From Candidatus Gerdarchaeota archaeon (lineage in GTDB: Archaea; Asgardarchaeota; Heimdallarchaeia; JABLTI01), in the NCBI GenBank assembly GCA_016839405.1, contig JAEOUJ010000302.1, positions 1-5,484 of the forward strand: DNA of 5,484 nt. Reading direction: 5' to 3'. The notes under the pieces are model-generated. The model made no database searches. It saw only the letters and a list, made by a program, of their open reading frames with translations, and was not told the DNA's origin. Shown piece after piece: positions 5,225 through 5,484 of this stretch. The position numbers were made by a program, and so were the translations under genes. Every line of letters starts with the position of its first letter. Within the stretch, counting starts at the first letter, position 1.

Positions 5225-5484
5225 TGACTCAATACTCCTTTTTTAACAAGTAATACTACTGGAGAAGATATTTCATCCATTTTTTCTATAGCTTTTTTCA
5301 TCACTGATTCCCATTTATCTTCTGTTAAATCAAAATAAGGTACTTGCATTGCCTTGAGCATAGGTTCTGTTACTTCACCCATTATTGAATGCTCTGGAAA
5401 ATCTCTATCAGGTTCTAATCCTCTATAGCTAATTAATAATAACATAGGCAGTTTATATAATTGAGCAAGAGAGGTTAATGCATC
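5221..5484 (-). CDS. ThDP-dependent decarboxylase alpha subunit, ComD-like, C-terminal part
   Basis: The reading frame is open to the right edge, so only the last 87 residues and the TGA stop are present. The first ATG inside the window (5445) is internal and is not the start. The fragment begins DALTSLAQLYKLPMLLLISYRG, positions 1-22, which matches the conserved N-A-L-x-S-L...Y..P.L.LISYRG segment of ComD and of the N-terminal half of phosphonopyruvate decarboxylase. It continues with SIMGEVTEPML (33-43), the usual MG.....L helix, and ends with SPVVLLVKKGVL (73-84), a final strand typical of the PYR domain. ComD alone is about 170 residues, so roughly half is missing. Its 4-base overlap with the beta-subunit gene and the matching family show that the two form one enzyme. 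Confidence 0.85.
   Translation of the reverse strand, partial: DALTSLAQLYKLPMLLLISYRGLEPDRDFPEHSIMGEVTEPMLKAMQVPYFDLTEDKWESVMKKAIEKMDEISSPVVLLVKKGVLSQ
5235..5238 (-). promoter_or_regulatory. Ribosome binding site candidate of the ComE-like gene
   Basis: The minus strand reads AAGGAGT, with GGAG 10 bases before ATG at 5224 and inside the end of the alpha-subunit gene. The spacing is slightly long, so coupling through the ATGA overlap probably matters as much. Confidence 0.4.

Noticed and set aside
5221..5445. A 74-residue gene starting at the ATG at 5445
   Set aside because: The same frame continues without a stop to 5484, and the residues before that Met match the conserved ComD segment, so this is the tail of a larger truncated gene.

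Overview
The window is A+T-rich (roughly 30 % G+C by eye). It carries seven protein-coding genes, all on the minus strand, so transcription runs from position 5484 towards position 1. Two genes are cut by the window edges: a ComD-like subunit at the right end and a ceramidase at the left end. I see no rRNA, tRNA, CRISPR array, insertion sequence or phage gene.

The organism is most likely an archaeon, and a low-GC Asgard (Lokiarchaeia-like) lineage is my best guess. The evidence is indirect. Upstream regions carry AT-rich TATA-like boxes 20-30 bases before the expected transcript start. Some genes have GGTGA-type ribosome binding sites, while others have none and look leaderless or short-leadered. 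U-rich tracts follow several stop codons. The gene content also fits: a two-subunit ComDE-type decarboxylase, a small zinc-ribbon/two-helix membrane protein, and a strikingly eukaryote-like neutral ceramidase. No marker gene settles the lineage.

Layout in transcription order: (1) 5484-5221, the C-terminal part of the alpha subunit of a ThDP-dependent 3-oxo-acid decarboxylase (ComD-like); (2) 5224-4661, its beta subunit (ComE-like), overlapping the first gene by ATGA; (3) 4581-3799, a TatD-family metal hydrolase; (4) 3729-2956, an endonuclease IV/sugar isomerase-type TIM barrel; (5) 2837-1890, a QueG-like double [4Fe-4S] protein; (6) 1780-1340, a zinc-ribbon membrane protein starting at TTG; (7) 1113-1, the N-terminal 371 residues of a neutral ceramidase.

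Only the ComDE pair is clearly an operon. The other genes are separated by 69-226 bases that hold promoter-like and terminator-like sequence, so they are probably transcribed separately. I see no pathway linking all seven. What repeats is divergence in active sites: the TatD-like and TIM-barrel proteins each lack one conserved metal-ligand histidine, and the QueG-like protein lacks the motif that holds the catalytic aspartate in true epoxyqueuosine reductases. A 24-base dyad sits exactly on the TATA box of the TatD-like gene and is the best regulatory candidate in the window. I did not find a convincing new multi-gene system.
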